64,000 nt of DNA from Scytonema tolypothrichoides VB-61278 (GCF_000828085.3 NZ_JXCA02000019.1:171317-235316), one strand, 5' to 3'. Numbered from the stretch's first letter, positions 26,385 to 37,213 are shown. Notes: generated by a model not told the origin, from the letters alone. Numbers and translations: made by a program.

Positions 26385-27842
26385 CTATTTTCCAGACTGA
26401 ATACGCTCAATTAACTCATAAAAAGGTTGCCAGTTATCTTCCTGAACAATCGATTCCCAAATTGATTCAATCATTGGTTTAAGTATGACAGTTTCGGGAT
26501 TTTGACGAGCTAGAGTTTGGGCGATACTATCTATTTGCTCAGGGTCAAAATTATTTAATATCTTATGGTAAAGAAGACACCAATTATCAAAAACTTCTGA
26601 TACCCCTGATGCTGGTACAAGATTTGAATCTGCCATAATCAAACCTGGTTCATCTCGCCATTTTAATGAAAAGGTGCGAGCCATTTCGTAAAAGAACTGA
26701 TGATAACCGACTTGGCTATCTTGCAAAAATTGAATCGTGAGATTTAAAAGTTCATCAGCTTCTGGGTGTGACAGTTCCTCAAAACCCAACTTCTTCAACA
26801 TTAAAGTGCGGTATTCGTTCTGATAATGCTCATCAAATTTAGCCAATCCAGACTGCATATCACCGTAATCAATAACACTTTTTAGGGCGTCTTGAAGTGT
26901 TTCTAAATTCCACTTACAAATCCCAGGTTGATGAGTGTAACAGTAGCGTCGATAATGATCGAAATAGGCAGCGGTGAAGTAGGGCTGGTAACTGGTTATA
27001 AACGCATAGGGACCGTAGTCAAAACTTTCCCCAGTTATTGACATATTATCTGTGTTTAGCACTGCATGACAAAAACCTGCTGCCATCCACTGCGCCACTA
27101 GTTCTGCTGTGCGTTTGACTAAATTGGCATAAAATAGAGCATACTTATCTTCTTCGCTGATAAAATCTCGATAATATTGCTCAATAACATGGTCTAGTAG
27201 CTTTTTGGTCAAATCTGGACGTCGCAAATAGTGCAGTCGTTCAAAAGTCCCAAACCGAATGTGCGATCGCCCCATCCTCACAATCACCGAAGAACGCGTA
27301 GGAGAAGGTTCATCACCTCGCCAAAGGGATAAGCCTGTTTCAATCATGCTCAAACAACGTGAAGTACGTACACCCAACTGATGTAACATTTCTGCAGCCA
27401 GAACTTCCCGTACTCCACCCTTGAGTGTTAACATACCATCACCACCACGGGAGTAAGGAGTTTTACCGGAACCTTTAGTACCAAAGTCGTATAGTTCGCC
27501 ATCAGTACCACGTACTTGTCCGTAGAGAAAGCCCCTACCATCTCCTAAAAAAGGGTTGTATTCGCCAAATTGATAGCCGTGGTAACACAGTGCTAAAAGT
27601 GGTTTTCGTTCCTCAAATTTGCCAAAGGCTGAGATAAAGTGGTCGTCTTTTACCAATTGCGGGTTTAGTCCTAAGCGGGGTAGGAGTGCATCATTACGCC
27701 AGCGCAAGATATGTTGAGGAAATTCTGCTGCGGCGACTTCATCGTAGTAGTCCTCACCCAGAGATTCAACAGCTCTTTCGTAGTGGAGATTAAGAAAAGG
27801 ATTGGTAGAATGGGTGTTGTTTGCAGTTTCAGCCAAAGTCAT
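26385..27842 (-). CDS. selO: SelO/YdiU family protein adenylyltransferase
   Basis: 485 residues. Family signatures: [36 protein letters not shown], and NTDNMSI carrying the metal-binding Asn/Asp of this pseudokinase fold. SelO transfers AMP to Ser, Thr or Tyr of target proteins, with a proposed role in redox stress. Many bacterial members carry extra C-terminal sequence and a Cys motif. This one ends at the helical ERIQSGK, so it is the shorter form. It is flanked upstream by an acetyltransferase gene on the same strand, 82 bp away. Confidence 0.9.
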   Translation of the reverse strand: MTLAETANNTHSTNPFLNLHYERAVESLGEDYYDEVAAAEFPQHILRWRNDALLPRLGLNPQLVKDDHFISAFGKFEERKPLLALCYHGYQFGEYNPFLGDGRGFLYGQVRGTDGELYDFGTKGSGKTPYSRGGDGMLTLKGGVREVLAAEMLHQLGVRTSRCLSMIETGLSLWRGDEPSPTRSSVIVRMGRSHIRFGTFERLHYLRRPDLTKKLLDHVIEQYYRDFISEEDKYALFYANLVKRTAELVAQWMAAGFCHAVLNTDNMSITGESFDYGPYAFITSYQPYFTAAYFDHYRRYCYTHQPGICKWNLETLQDALKSVIDYGDMQSGLAKFDEHYQNEYRTLMLKKLGFEELSHPEADELLNLTIQFLQDSQVGYHQFFYEMARTFSLKWRDEPGLIMADSNLVPASGVSEVFDNWCLLYHKILNNFDPEQIDSIAQTLARQNPETVILKPMIESIWESIVQEDNWQPFYELIERIQSGK

Positions 27843-27924
27843 TACTATTTATCCAAGTTATCCAAAATTGTTGTCGGGTGTAGTTCTGTTGGGATAAACA
27901 TCCTTGAATGTGATGTGTACAAGC

Positions 27925-28497
27925 TTATGGATTTGCCCGCCAGTTAGGATTAGTGATACTTGTAAGGATGTGGTCTTGCCATTTTCCATTAATTAATAAA
28001 TAGTCCCTGGCATAGCCTTCCACAACAAATCCTAACCTTCTCAGTACGTTACCACTGCGCTGATTATGAGGCATATAATTTGCCATAATTCGGTGCATAT
28101 TTAAGTCTTGAAATACATAGTCAATAGCTGCTTGCAATGCCTCTGTCATATAACCTTTTCCTTGTTCAGCTTCTGCAAGACCGTATCCTACATTACAGTA
28201 CTGTGCGGATCTTCTGACAAAATTGGAAAAGTTGATAAATCCAATAATGTTTTTTTGATGATTTTTAAAAAAAATAAATAATCTTAATGATATATCGTTA
28301 AAAAATTCTAAATAGTTATTTTCTAACTGATTCTGCCAATACTCTTCTGTAAAGAAGGTATCAAACCTCATAGCAGAGAATGGAGTAAAATATGTTTTAT
28401 TTTCAGTGTAAAACCTGAGGATTTTAGGTATATCATCATTTGTTGCTAGTCTTAATAACAAGCGTTTTGTGGTAAGATTCGGCAATTCCAATTCCAT
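27925..28497 (-). CDS. GNAT family N-acetyltransferase (RimJ/RimL type)
   Basis: 190 residues. The N-terminus LTTKRLLLRLATNDD and the acetyl-CoA loop region YGLAEAEQGKGYMTEAL, then NQRSGNVLRRLGFVVEG, are typical of RimJ/RimL-like enzymes. These acetylate ribosomal protein N-termini or small amines; the substrate here cannot be assigned. It is upstream of selO, possibly co-transcribed. Confidence 0.88.
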   Translation of the reverse strand: MELELPNLTTKRLLLRLATNDDIPKILRFYTENKTYFTPFSAMRFDTFFTEEYWQNQLENNYLEFFNDISLRLFIFFKNHQKNIIGFINFSNFVRRSAQYCNVGYGLAEAEQGKGYMTEALQAAIDYVFQDLNMHRIMANYMPHNQRSGNVLRRLGFVVEGYARDYLLINGKWQDHILTSITNPNWRANP

Positions 28498-28639
28498 ATA
28501 CTACTGAATATTTCCTTCAAAAGCTATGAATACCCCCTTCATAATTTAACAGCAGCGAGGATTTATGTATGACCAACATCAGTTAGTTAATACTTGAGAA
28601 AGAGCTAAAATTATCTACAAATCTAACTAAAGTATAGAA

Positions 28640-29650
28640 ATGTCAGTAGTAATACGGTACGATTGGCAAGAATCAGAAATACGCAAAATACATGATACAC
28701 CATTGCTAGAGCTGATTTATCAAGCGGCTAGCGTACATCGCCAATTTCATGACCCAAGCAAAATACAAGTCTGTAAACTGATATCTATCAAAACAGGGGG
28801 TTGTCCAGAAGATTGTAGCTACTGTGCCCAGTCCTCCCGCTACAAAACCGAGGTGAAGGCACAAGCACTCTTAGAAAAAGAAACAGTCGTTAGCATTGCC
28901 CAACAAGCAAAAGAAAGTGGGGTGAGTCGTGTCTGCATGGGCGCTGCTTGGCGAGAGGTGCGCGATAACTCCCAATTTGAGCAAGTGTTGGACATGGTTA
29001 AAGAGGTGACAGCATTGGGTTTAGAGGTTTGCTGCACCTTAGGTATGCTAACTCAAGCACAAGCCAAGCGGTTGGAAGAAGCAGGACTTTATGCTTACAA
29101 CCATAATTTGGATACGTCCCAGGACTACTACAGCACTATCATTACAACGAGAACTTACGGCGATCGCCTCAACACAATTAACAACGTCCGGCAAACAAAT
29201 GTAACTGTATGCTCCGGCGGTATTCTCGGCTTAGGGGAAAGCGTAGATGACCGCATATCTATGTTGCATACTTTGGGAACTTTGCATCCACATCCAGAGT
29301 CAGTACCAATAAATATTCTCTCACAAGTTCAGGGCACGCCCTTGGAAAATCAACCTGATGTTCCTATTTGGGAAGTGGTGCGAATGATTGCCACTGCACG
29401 CATTGTCATGCCTGCTTCGGATGTTCGTCTTAGTGCAGGTAGAGCCAGACTTTCGCAGGTAGAACAAGCTTTATGCTTCTTAGCAGGAGCCAATTCTATC
29501 TTTTCCAGTGACGATGGGCATATGTTAACAGTTACCACTCCTTGTCCCGGATACAACGCTGACCATGAAATGCTAAATTTGCTTGGTCTAGAGACGCGTT
29601 CTGCTTTTGTCGGTCAATCCAAAGCACCTATAGAAGCCGTTGTTGGATAA
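28640..29650 (+). CDS. bioB: Biotin synthase
   Basis: 336 residues. The radical-SAM triad is Cys55, Cys59 and Cys62 in CPEDCSYC, followed by [12 protein letters not shown] context unique to BioB. Later motifs include YNHNLDTS and the C-terminal arginine-bearing SAGRARLS. The enzyme inserts sulfur into dethiobiotin using two Fe-S clusters. Start ATG at 28640; a short spacer separates it from the divergent acetyltransferase. It converges with petL. Confidence 0.97.
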   Translation: MSVVIRYDWQESEIRKIHDTPLLELIYQAASVHRQFHDPSKIQVCKLISIKTGGCPEDCSYCAQSSRYKTEVKAQALLEKETVVSIAQQAKESGVSRVCMGAAWREVRDNSQFEQVLDMVKEVTALGLEVCCTLGMLTQAQAKRLEEAGLYAYNHNLDTSQDYYSTIITTRTYGDRLNTINNVRQTNVTVCSGGILGLGESVDDRISMLHTLGTLHPHPESVPINILSQVQGTPLENQPDVPIWEVVRMIATARIVMPASDVRLSAGRARLSQVEQALCFLAGANSIFSSDDGHMLTVTTPCPGYNADHEMLNLLGLETRSAFVGQSKAPIEAVVG

Positions 29651-29710
29651 AAATCTCACGCCAAGCAGCTAGGAAGCTGAAGAAAGGCTTGCGAGGAACA
29701 GCTTGCAAGG

Positions 29711-29727
29711 GCGGGGACAGACCCCGC
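29711..29727. terminator. GC-rich hairpin between bioB and petL
   Basis: Arms GCGGGG and CCCCGC with a 5-base loop lie between the two convergent genes and could end both transcripts. No clear U tract. Confidence 0.5.
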
Positions 29728-29768
29728 ACGCAACTGTCCTCACCTCATGGTGAAACTCAAAAGAGCAA

Positions 29769-29864
29769 TTAAATCAGCTTAATAGCACGAAGCCCGAAAA
29801 GCAACCCAACAGCGATCCCAAAGAACAGACCTAAGAACAGTAAGTAAGCAATGACAGCAAACAT
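29769..29864 (-). CDS. petL: Cytochrome b6f complex subunit PetL
   Basis: A 31-residue frame from ATG at 29864, preceded six bases upstream by GGAG. The product is a single transmembrane helix: starts MFAVIAYLLFLGLFFGIAVG and ends LLFGLRAIKLI. The FGIAVG core and the basic end (RAIKLI) match PetL (about 32 residues in Mastigocladus). PetL is a peripheral single-helix subunit stabilising the b6f dimer. It is convergent with bioB and unlinked to petBD at 55759. Confidence 0.88.
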   Translation of the reverse strand: MFAVIAYLLFLGLFFGIAVGLLFGLRAIKLI

Positions 29865-30028
29865 TGAAGTTTCTCCATAATCGTTTATAAATATTATTCA
29901 ATCATTTACAGATGAAGGACTCAATAAAAATATTTCTTGAAGCTTTCTTGAGTTACCCTATAAGGAGAGGGATTTATAGTCACAATCAATTCAGATTTCT
30001 TGTGGCTGTAACAATAGAATAACAACTT

Positions 30029-30415
30029 ATGATTACGAAATACGCTTTTCTTGCTAGCGCTTTAGTGGTTATTGGTGGGTTGGGGTTTGAACCTAGTATT
30101 GTTGTCGCCCAAACAGTCAAGAAACCCTCTACCACAGTCATTACACCACAAACAACGGTCACGACCTTCCAAACACCAAACTACAGTGTAAGAGTTTTTC
30201 GTCAAGGAAGCCAAACGCGGATGAATGTCTTTGACAAAAAAACCAATAAGCTGCAATTGAATGCTGCTCCTGTTCAAGTTCAAAATTCCGACCAACAGAC
30301 AAGTTATACTTCGTCTGAGGGTGAACGCTTATTCCGTATCTCTGTTGACGGATCTGGTAACAAGTCTGTTGAAATTAACGCTCCTGGTCAAGTTGTGCAG
30401 GAGACTACGAATTGA
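30029..30415 (+). CDS. Secreted hypothetical protein
   Basis: 128 residues. The N-terminal signal peptide (ALVVIGGLGFEPSIVVAQ, cleavage near residue 28) precedes a Thr/Gln-rich segment and a compact region with YSVRVFRQGSQTRMNVFDK. It is probably a periplasmic conserved cyanobacterial protein. No domain is recognised. Confidence 0.65.
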   Translation: MITKYAFLASALVVIGGLGFEPSIVVAQTVKKPSTTVITPQTTVTTFQTPNYSVRVFRQGSQTRMNVFDKKTNKLQLNAAPVQVQNSDQQTSYTSSEGERLFRISVDGSGNKSVEINAPGQVVQETTN

Positions 30416-30634
30416 GTCGAGTAGAAGTGTAGGGGAGGAGAATAAATATTTATCATGAATTCCTGTCAGGCATACAGGTGCAATATCTCATACCCCTATC
30501 TCTCGCAGTGATTCAAAGAGTGGATAACTATAGGAAAGTTAAACCACAAAACATCTCGCATCCGGAATAGGAGTCAGAAACAACACTCAAAAGTGCTGAG
30601 GATTCATTTCACGTCTACAAGGGGGATGGGCTTT

Positions 30635-30661
30635 CTGCTGTGATACTGTAAAATACAGCAG
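30635..30661. promoter_or_regulatory. Inverted repeat upstream of aroB
   Basis: Perfect 7-bp arms CTGCTGT and ACAGCAG with a 13-base loop, 25 bp before the aroB ATG. It could be an operator or an mRNA leader hairpin; the function is unknown. Confidence 0.35.
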
Positions 30662-30686
30662 TCGGGCGCTCGTTTGAGATTTGGTT

Positions 30687-31775
30687 ATGAGTTCTATTAT
30701 TGTAAATCTACCACAACAGTCTTATGAGATTGCAGTCGCACCAGAAAGCCTAGACAAACTAGGTGAATACATGAGCGATCGCAAGCTAGGCAAGAAAGTA
30801 CTGCTGGTTTCTAACCCGACAATTTTTAAGCATTATGGGGAAAGGGCGATCGCATCCCTAGAAGCTGCTGGCTTTGAAGTTGCAACTTGCACTCTCCCAC
30901 CGGGTGAACGCTACAAAACCCTGAGTTCTGTGCAGAAAATCTACGATACTGCGCTCTCAAATCGCCTAGAACGCTCCTCAACTATGGTAGCTTTGGGGGG
31001 AGGTGTCATTGGCGATATGACTGGCTTTGCTGCTGCTACTTGGTTGCGAGGCATTCATGTAGTGCAAGTGCCAACCTCACTCTTAGCAATGGTAGATTCA
31101 GCAATTGGTGGCAAAACTGGTGTCAATCATCCCCAAGGCAAAAACTTGATTGGCGCATTCCATCAGCCGCGCTTGGTTTTAATTGACCCAGAAGTGCTGA
31201 AAAGTCTGCCGATGCGGGAGTTTCGCGCAGGAATGGCAGAAGTGATTAAGTACGGCGTGATTTGGGATGCGGAGTTATTTGCCCAGATGGAAGAGAGTAA
31301 ACGTTTGGATCAACTCCGTTACGTCAAGGCAGAATTGATAGAAAGCATATTAACACGTTCTTGTCAAGCAAAAGCGGATGTTGTTGGTAAGGATGAGAAA
31401 GAAGCTGGACTGCGGGCAATTCTCAACTATGGTCATACTATCGGTCATGCAGTGGAAAGCTTGACAGGTTATCGAGTCGTGAATCATGGTGAAGCAGTCG
31501 CTATTGGTATGGTAGCAGCAGGGCAGATTGCTGTGGAACTGGGAATGTGGCAAAAGGAAGAAGCTGAACGTCAAAACGCGCTCATTGAAAAAGCCGGTTT
31601 ACCGACGAAGTTGCCAGATGGGGTAGATATTGAAGCAATTATTGATTCTTTGCAACTAGATAAGAAAGTGAAAGCGGGTAAGGTCAGGTTTATTCTGCCA
31701 ACGCAAATTGGTGTCGTGACGATTACTGATGAAGTGCCATCAGATACTATCCGGCAGGTATTGCGGGGGATGTAA
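30687..31775 (+). CDS. aroB: 3-dehydroquinate synthase
   Basis: 362 residues from the ATG at 30687; a TTG two codons earlier is less likely. NAD-binding [30 protein letters not shown] and the metal-ligand segments [19 protein letters not shown] and NHGEAV are all present. The enzyme converts DAHP to 3-dehydroquinate, step two of the shikimate pathway. Sugar-phosphate cyclases of secondary metabolism share the fold, but the length and motifs fit AroB. Confidence 0.95.
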   Translation: MSSIIVNLPQQSYEIAVAPESLDKLGEYMSDRKLGKKVLLVSNPTIFKHYGERAIASLEAAGFEVATCTLPPGERYKTLSSVQKIYDTALSNRLERSSTMVALGGGVIGDMTGFAAATWLRGIHVVQVPTSLLAMVDSAIGGKTGVNHPQGKNLIGAFHQPRLVLIDPEVLKSLPMREFRAGMAEVIKYGVIWDAELFAQMEESKRLDQLRYVKAELIESILTRSCQAKADVVGKDEKEAGLRAILNYGHTIGHAVESLTGYRVVNHGEAVAIGMVAAGQIAVELGMWQKEEAERQNALIEKAGLPTKLPDGVDIEAIIDSLQLDKKVKAGKVRFILPTQIGVVTITDEVPSDTIRQVLRGM

Positions 31776-32130
31776 TGACCTCACTCGACTGCATCATTTT
31801 TAAGCGATCGCCCACCTTAGATTAAAATCTAAGGCTAATAGCTTAAGTCCACTCAAGTGGACTAATATTTAATACAGTTGGTGATAAGACCAAAACCGTT
31901 ATCAGATGGCAATGTAGAGACGTTGCATGCAACGTCTCTACACGTGTGGAATTGTTACCAAAATTCTTAACTGAGCCGTATTGGACTTAAATTCATGCCC
32001 TCGGTAAAGTTTAGTCTTCTTGATAAGGCTTTCGCTACTCGCTGTGGGGTTTTTAACCCTTGGCGGTGGTTGGCACCGCTGCAAGATATGACGCAATTAC
32101 AATGAAATTAGCCGCCAGTTCATCCACGTC
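31776..32130. repeat. Intergenic repeat region with a 28-bp palindrome
   Basis: A perfect palindrome at 31914-31941 (arms GTAGAGACGTTGCA and its complement) lies inside a possible MITE-like unit of about 115 bp. That unit begins near AATACAGTTGGTGATAAG (31871) and ends CTTAACTGAGCCGTATTG (about 31984). The end matches the 16-bp terminal repeat of the element at 61834-61969. A HIP1 site is at about 31804. No gene is seen. Confidence 0.6.
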
Positions 32131-32706
32131 ATGATACTCCAAGCCAACAATCAACTCACCTTGCAACAGTTCTTGAATCTTCCCCCAGGCGACGGAGATA
32201 TCACTTACGAACTGGTTGATGGTCAGGCAATTCCTAAAATGTCACCTAAGTTTTTTCACTCCAAGCTAACCCGCGCCCTTCTCTATTTAATTGAACAATG
32301 GTGTGACGGACAAGGAGAAGTTTGTCCAGAATGGGCTATTGCATTAACCCGTCGGGGGCGAGATTGGGTGCCAACACCCGACCTATTGTACATTTGTTAT
32401 AAACGTTTACCTGCCAACTGGGATGAAGACGACGCTTGCCCTGTTCCTCCCGATTTGGTCATTGAGATCATTTCGCCAGGACAAACCTTTGGACAAATGG
32501 CCGCTAAAGCAAAAGACTATTTAGACGCTAAGGTGCAGAGGGTTTGGGTGGTAGATAGTAAAGCTAGAAGCATCACTGTTTTTTACCCAGATGCAGCACC
32601 CCAGACTTATATGGGAGAGGAATTACTTACAGATTCTCTATTTGAGGGATTGGAATTTACTGCTGAGCAGGTGTTTCAAAAGGCGAAAATATCATTAGAT
32701 ACTTAG
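32131..32706 (+). CDS. Uma2 family (DUF820) putative endonuclease
   Basis: 191 residues. The Uma2 fold is a PD-(D/E)XK nuclease-like domain. Here PDLVIEIISPGQT and RVWVVDSKARSITVF provide the Asp, Glu and Lys of the active site. Cyanobacteria carry many such genes; their role (mobile-element or toxin-like nuclease) is unproven. Start ATG at 32131 (MILQANNQLTLQQF). A second, distant paralogue is at 50894. Confidence 0.9.
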   Translation: MILQANNQLTLQQFLNLPPGDGDITYELVDGQAIPKMSPKFFHSKLTRALLYLIEQWCDGQGEVCPEWAIALTRRGRDWVPTPDLLYICYKRLPANWDEDDACPVPPDLVIEIISPGQTFGQMAAKAKDYLDAKVQRVWVVDSKARSITVFYPDAAPQTYMGEELLTDSLFEGLEFTAEQVFQKAKISLDT

Positions 32707-32716
32707 GGATTTGATA

Positions 32717-32992
32717 TCAAATATCTCGTAGCCACTGCATCAAATCTTGAATTGCTTGGCTGGGCGTGAAGAATTTTATGGGAATGTCATCTTTGGGTTC
32801 GTCGCTGATGACACAAATTGCTCCAGTTAATTTACTGAGGTGGTTGAGAAAGCGATCGCTCTTTGGGCATAGCACTGCTGTGCCCTTACTTAATGTGGCG
32901 TCTGTAGAACCTTGGTAAAATATCAAAGCGACTCGTTTATCGGTTTTGAGCAGTTTTCCATAGACTTTGAGAAAAAATATGGACACAAGCAT
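32717..32992 (-). CDS. Small hypothetical protein
   Basis: 91 residues, with strand/helix patterning (RVALIFYQGS; GAICVISDEPKDDIPIKFF; AIQDLMQWLRDI) that looks protein-like. The first 20 residues overlap the oligopeptidase start region and may not be real. It converges with the Uma2 gene, 10 bp away. I recognise no family; it could be a fragment. Confidence 0.35.
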   Translation of the reverse strand: MLVSIFFLKVYGKLLKTDKRVALIFYQGSTDATLSKGTAVLCPKSDRFLNHLSKLTGAICVISDEPKDDIPIKFFTPSQAIQDLMQWLRDI

Positions 32993-35111
32993 TCAGGTAA
33001 TGTCTGAACAACCAAAGCCGCCCGTTGCGCCTGTCAAACCCGTTACAGACGACTACTTTGGCGTGAAGGTAACGGACAATTACCGCTACATGGAAAACTT
33101 CAACTCGCAAGAGGTGCAGCAGTGGGTGAAAGCGCAAGCCGATTTTACAACCCACACACTCAATCAACTGCCGGGGCGCGATGCCTTTTTCAACCGCATG
33201 ATGGAATTAGAGGCTTCCGTTCCGGCAAAGGTGGACTGCGTGTTGCGGTTTGCTAACGGCAAAATTTTCTACCTCAAATGCGGGGCACAGGACGATGTGT
33301 GGAAACTGTACATGCGAGACGGCATGAACGGCAACGAAATTCTTTTGGTCGATCCTGACAAATTCAGACAAGAAACAGGCAAGCCCCACGCGATTAATCG
33401 CTTCATCCCATCGTGGGATGGCAAGTATGTAATGTATGCTATTTCTGCAAGCGGTTCGGAAGAGACTTCGCTGTATGTGATGGATACTGAAACCCTTAAA
33501 GATGTAGACGAACCAATTTCGCGGCTGCATTACAGTGGAACTTGGTTACCCGATAATCGGTCGTTCGTCTACACCCGCCATCAAGAGATGAAAGAAGGCA
33601 TGGCGAAGACCGAAAAAAATCAAAACAGCAAAGTCTATTTGCACAGACTTGGCACGGATGTAGAACAAGATACCCTTGTCTTCGGTCATGCAGTGACTCA
33701 AGGCGTGGACGTTTCGACCGTTGCATCTCCATTTGTCGTCACCGTTCCCAATTCCGACTATGTGTTTGCAGTTATACTCTACGGCACGCAGAAAGAGCTT
33801 GATCTGTATGTGGCAACTTTTGACTCATTCAATCAAGGTACACCAGAGTGGAAAAAAATCTGTGATGCGACCGATGAAGTCAAACTCTTTGACGTGCATG
33901 GAGACGACCTATATTTGCTGACGCACAAGAATGCGCCTCGTTACAAGATTGTCAAAACCTCGTTGAGAAATCCTGACGTTTCTAGTGCTGAACCTGTGAT
34001 GGTTCAAAGCGACCAGATTATCCAAATTATCTTTGCAGCTATTGATGCGCTTTATGTGCTGACAAGCGACAATGGCATTAACAAAGTCATTCGCATTGCT
34101 TACGACGGCAAAGCAGAACCACTCAATCTACCGTTTGCTGGCACAGCCGACTTTTTTGGAAATGACCCCAGAGTTGCCAAAAATGATCCCAGAGTGGAAG
34201 GAATTCTGCTGGCTATGACCACTTGGACGAGATTCTACAGCATCTACGAGTACAATCCGAAAACCAATCAAATCACGGAGACAGGATTACAACCGAAAGG
34301 CGAGTATGACGCACCGGATGATTTAGTCGCCCAAGAAGTCGAGGTGCAATCGCACGATGGGACAATGGTACCACTCTCGATCATTCACAAAAAAGGCATC
34401 CAACTCGACGGCTCAAATCCGTGCTGGCTGACTGGTTATGGTGCTTATGGCTTTTCTTTGTACCTAGACTACCAACACCAAAACTATGCTTGGTACGAAA
34501 AAGGCGGCATTATGGCTTTTGCCCATGTGCGCGGTGGTGGTGAAAAAGGCGAAGCGTGGTATCGTGCTGGATTTCAGCAAACCAAGCCGAACACCTGGAA
34601 AGATTTTATTGCTTGCGCCGAATATCTCATTGAACAGAAATACACCTCGCCCACAAAACTGGCGGGAGAAGGTATAAGCGCAGGTGGAATCTTGATTGGC
34701 AGAACCATTACTGAACGTCCCGATCTGTTTGCTGTGGCAATTCCACGGGTGGGTGTCATGAATGTGATTCGCTTTGAAACAACGCCAAATGGGGTGAACA
34801 ATATTCGCGAATTTGGCAGTTGCAACACGGAAGCAGGGTTCAAAGCGCTTTATGAAATGGATGCGTTTTTGCATATCCAAGACGGTGTGAACTATCCAGC
34901 CATGCTGATTACGCACGGCATTACTGATCCACGATGCGAACCTTGGCAATCGGTAAAATTTGCGGCGCGGGTTCAAGCAGCATCAGCAAGTGGCAAACCT
35001 GTTTTACTCCGCATTGACTACGAAGCAGGACACGGCGTAGGCTCAACCAAAACGCAACGTCTCCAAGAACGAGCCGACATCTTCACCTTTATGATGTGGC
35101 AATTTGGGTAG
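32979..35111 (+). CDS. Prolyl oligopeptidase family serine peptidase
   Basis: 710 residues from ATG at 32979; an in-frame ATG at 33000 is an alternative. The N-terminus (PVTDDYFGVKVTDNYRYMEN) and beta-propeller region precede the alpha/beta hydrolase. The nucleophile Ser is in GEGISAGGILIGR, the acid in DPRCEPWQ and the His in AGHGVGS near the end. These enzymes cleave peptides after proline. No signal peptide, so cytoplasmic. It is followed by a strong terminator. Confidence 0.94.
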   Translation: MDTSIQVMSEQPKPPVAPVKPVTDDYFGVKVTDNYRYMENFNSQEVQQWVKAQADFTTHTLNQLPGRDAFFNRMMELEASVPAKVDCVLRFANGKIFYLKCGAQDDVWKLYMRDGMNGNEILLVDPDKFRQETGKPHAINRFIPSWDGKYVMYAISASGSEETSLYVMDTETLKDVDEPISRLHYSGTWLPDNRSFVYTRHQEMKEGMAKTEKNQNSKVYLHRLGTDVEQDTLVFGHAVTQGVDVSTVASPFVVTVPNSDYVFAVILYGTQKELDLYVATFDSFNQGTPEWKKICDATDEVKLFDVHGDDLYLLTHKNAPRYKIVKTSLRNPDVSSAEPVMVQSDQIIQIIFAAIDALYVLTSDNGINKVIRIAYDGKAEPLNLPFAGTADFFGNDPRVAKNDPRVEGILLAMTTWTRFYSIYEYNPKTNQITETGLQPKGEYDAPDDLVAQEVEVQSHDGTMVPLSIIHKKGIQLDGSNPCWLTGYGAYGFSLYLDYQHQNYAWYEKGGIMAFAHVRGGGEKGEAWYRAGFQQTKPNTWKDFIACAEYLIEQKYTSPTKLAGEGISAGGILIGRTITERPDLFAVAIPRVGVMNVIRFETTPNGVNNIREFGSCNTEAGFKALYEMDAFLHIQDGVNYPAMLITHGITDPRCEPWQSVKFAARVQAASASGKPVLLRIDYEAGHGVGSTKTQRLQERADIFTFMMWQFG

Positions 35112-35262
35112 GATGAACAAAACAAGCGCTGCGGCTTAGGGCAAGGACTTGTCCTACGCCAGTCCCGTTCCGACAAATAATCTCCCCCTGCTTTTTTGAA
35201 TTCTTCCGGAATCAGAGATATTCATCGCGGATACAGAGATGGTAGATGCACCCTAATTGACG

Positions 35263-35289
35263 CCCTCAGTTATAGACTGAGGGTTTTTT
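35263..35289 (+). terminator. Rho-independent terminator after the prolyl oligopeptidase gene
   Basis: Stem CCCTCAGT/ACTGAGGG (8 bp) with loop TATAG and a TTTTTT tail, 151 bp after the stop. Confidence 0.85.
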
Positions 35290-35371
35290 ATTTCACAATC
35301 TTATTTCTGACTGCTGTTTGATATTCCGACTTTTTCCACAGCTTGACAAACCTACAACCAGTCTGAAAAAA

Positions 35372-35977
35372 TTAGTGGAAAAATGTTGGTAATAAACTAG
35401 GAGCCATCCACAAAGCATAAAAGATAAATCCAAATAGTAAAGTCGTCAAAACCGTGAAAACGTAGCCAACACACATCAAGAAACCATCAGATTCTATAGT
35501 AGCTACTGCTAACAGTAATATTCCTACTGGAGGAATGGGATTGGTAAGAGGAATTGGCAAAATTAATAAAATTGCTAACCAAGAAATACAAAACCCATTG
35601 ATTCGCCAAGTCAAAGGATGTTCTGCTACTTTTGCCAATCGAGGACGAGTGATTTTTTCTAAAATCCTGGTGACTTTTTGTAGGTTTTTTAAAATTATTT
35701 GAGTAAAAGAACGGGGAAATTTATATGTCGCAATTTTTTTAGGGAGCCAAGGCGATCGCCTTCCCAAAGCCATCTGTACTGATAAGATCAAGCAAGCGCC
35801 ACCAAAAGGTCCAGTTAATCCAGGTGGGACAGGAAACAAAAATGGCAAAACCAATAATGCAATGACTACGCTAAAACCACGTTCTGAGGTTTCTGCCAAA
35901 ACATCACCAAGACTGAGTGGCTGTTCGGCTAACCTTTGCAGCAGGAATTTAATATCTTGAGAAAATTTTAGCTGCAT
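35372..35977 (-). CDS. ExoD family exopolysaccharide-synthesis protein
   Basis: 201 residues. The N-terminal LSLGDVLAETSERGFSVVIA and PFLFPVPPGLTGPFG motifs define ExoD. Four or so membrane segments follow, with ILLILPIPLTNPIPPVGI in the second half. ExoD affects exopolysaccharide production in rhizobia; its molecular action is unknown. It lies 86 bp after the lipid kinase on the same strand, possibly one operon. Confidence 0.88.
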   Translation of the reverse strand: MQLKFSQDIKFLLQRLAEQPLSLGDVLAETSERGFSVVIALLVLPFLFPVPPGLTGPFGGACLILSVQMALGRRSPWLPKKIATYKFPRSFTQIILKNLQKVTRILEKITRPRLAKVAEHPLTWRINGFCISWLAILLILPIPLTNPIPPVGILLLAVATIESDGFLMCVGYVFTVLTTLLFGFIFYALWMAPSLLPTFFH

Positions 35978-36063
35978 TGTAATGATGAATTATCAGATAT
36001 AAAATGTCCTATCTTCTAACTTACTCATTCATAGTGTGATTATCACTCATAATTCAGTATTCA

Positions 36064-36942
36064 TCATTTATTTGATGGTACAAACACAGCTAAAGCGTTA
36101 GGAATAACACGAAAGTGAGCGGGAGTGTAGGTCGTAATTTCACCATCTGTATTGATGGGGCGTGGTTTGCGTGTATGAATCTCAATTTCTTGACCGCAAA
36201 GAGTACGGACACGACGCGAAAAAATATGTCGTCCTTTTCGCATGGCAGGTAATAAAGGGATAATTTCCCACCAGTGTTTAATTTCCACACTGTACAAATC
36301 CAACCTTTGGTCATCAATTGTGGCATCATGAACGACTGCCATACCACCACCATAATATCGACCATTCCCTACAGCAATTTGCACAGTTTTTACTGCCATA
36401 GATGTGCCGTTGATACTAATCTCTGCCCTAAAAGGTCGAGATTTCCAAATCACTTGCAATGCAGTGATAGCGTAAGCGAGTATTCCCCAACGACGCTTAG
36501 CTTGTTTAGTTAATCGCTGGGTAATTTTCACACTCAGCCCACAGCTTGCTACATTGAAAAAGTGTTTATCATTTACCCACCCCAAATCAATACGTCGTAC
36601 CTGATTCTTGGCAATAACTTTGCAAGCTTCGGGCAGAGAATTCGGAATTTTTAAAGTCTTAGCTAAGTCGTTGGCAGTTCCTAGAGGGATAATTCCTAGA
36701 GGTAACTGCGTTTCTACCAAAGCGTCTACCGCAGCATTGAGAGTGCCATCACCACCACCAACGATGACTAAATCTACTTCATGTTGGTGGCGGATAATGA
36801 CTTCGTATAACTGTTGTGGTTGTTCTGTGGACTCATCAATCAAATCGAAGCCCAGTTCTTTAAGACACTGAACTGCTTCAGGTAAACGGTTTTGCCCTTG
36901 GCGGGCATGAGTATTGATGAGCAGTAGTGCGCGATTTTTCAT
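36064..36942 (-). CDS. YegS/diacylglycerol kinase-like lipid kinase
   Basis: 292 residues. DLVIVGGGDGTLNAAVDAL is the nucleotide-binding GGDGT motif, then LGIIPLGTANDLAKTL, both diagnostic of the DAGK catalytic family. The C-terminal domain includes GNGRYYGGGM. The substrate (diacylglycerol or another lipid) is not determined. Start ATG at 36942. Confidence 0.92.
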   Translation of the reverse strand: MKNRALLLINTHARQGQNRLPEAVQCLKELGFDLIDESTEQPQQLYEVIIRHQHEVDLVIVGGGDGTLNAAVDALVETQLPLGIIPLGTANDLAKTLKIPNSLPEACKVIAKNQVRRIDLGWVNDKHFFNVASCGLSVKITQRLTKQAKRRWGILAYAITALQVIWKSRPFRAEISINGTSMAVKTVQIAVGNGRYYGGGMAVVHDATIDDQRLDLYSVEIKHWWEIIPLLPAMRKGRHIFSRRVRTLCGQEIEIHTRKPRPINTDGEITTYTPAHFRVIPNALAVFVPSNK

Positions 36943-37213
36943 TTGCCGTGTTTTTTGTAGTATACACCTGGAATTGTCTAGTTCTGATATACACTCTGCT
37001 GAAAATTTCTTCTACTTCTTTAGCCTTACAATGATTATTATCAAGTGTTTCTGAATCTTTCATTAGAATTAGTTTACAAGTATTGTTACTTATTTCAGAA
37101 AATTTGTTTGTATACTTATCGTAACCGCAAAACCTCACCGCTTCATCGAAGAACTGAAAAACTGCTTTTCCGGTTTTAATGAAGCGGCAGATGACACCGC
37201 CACTAAACTAGTA

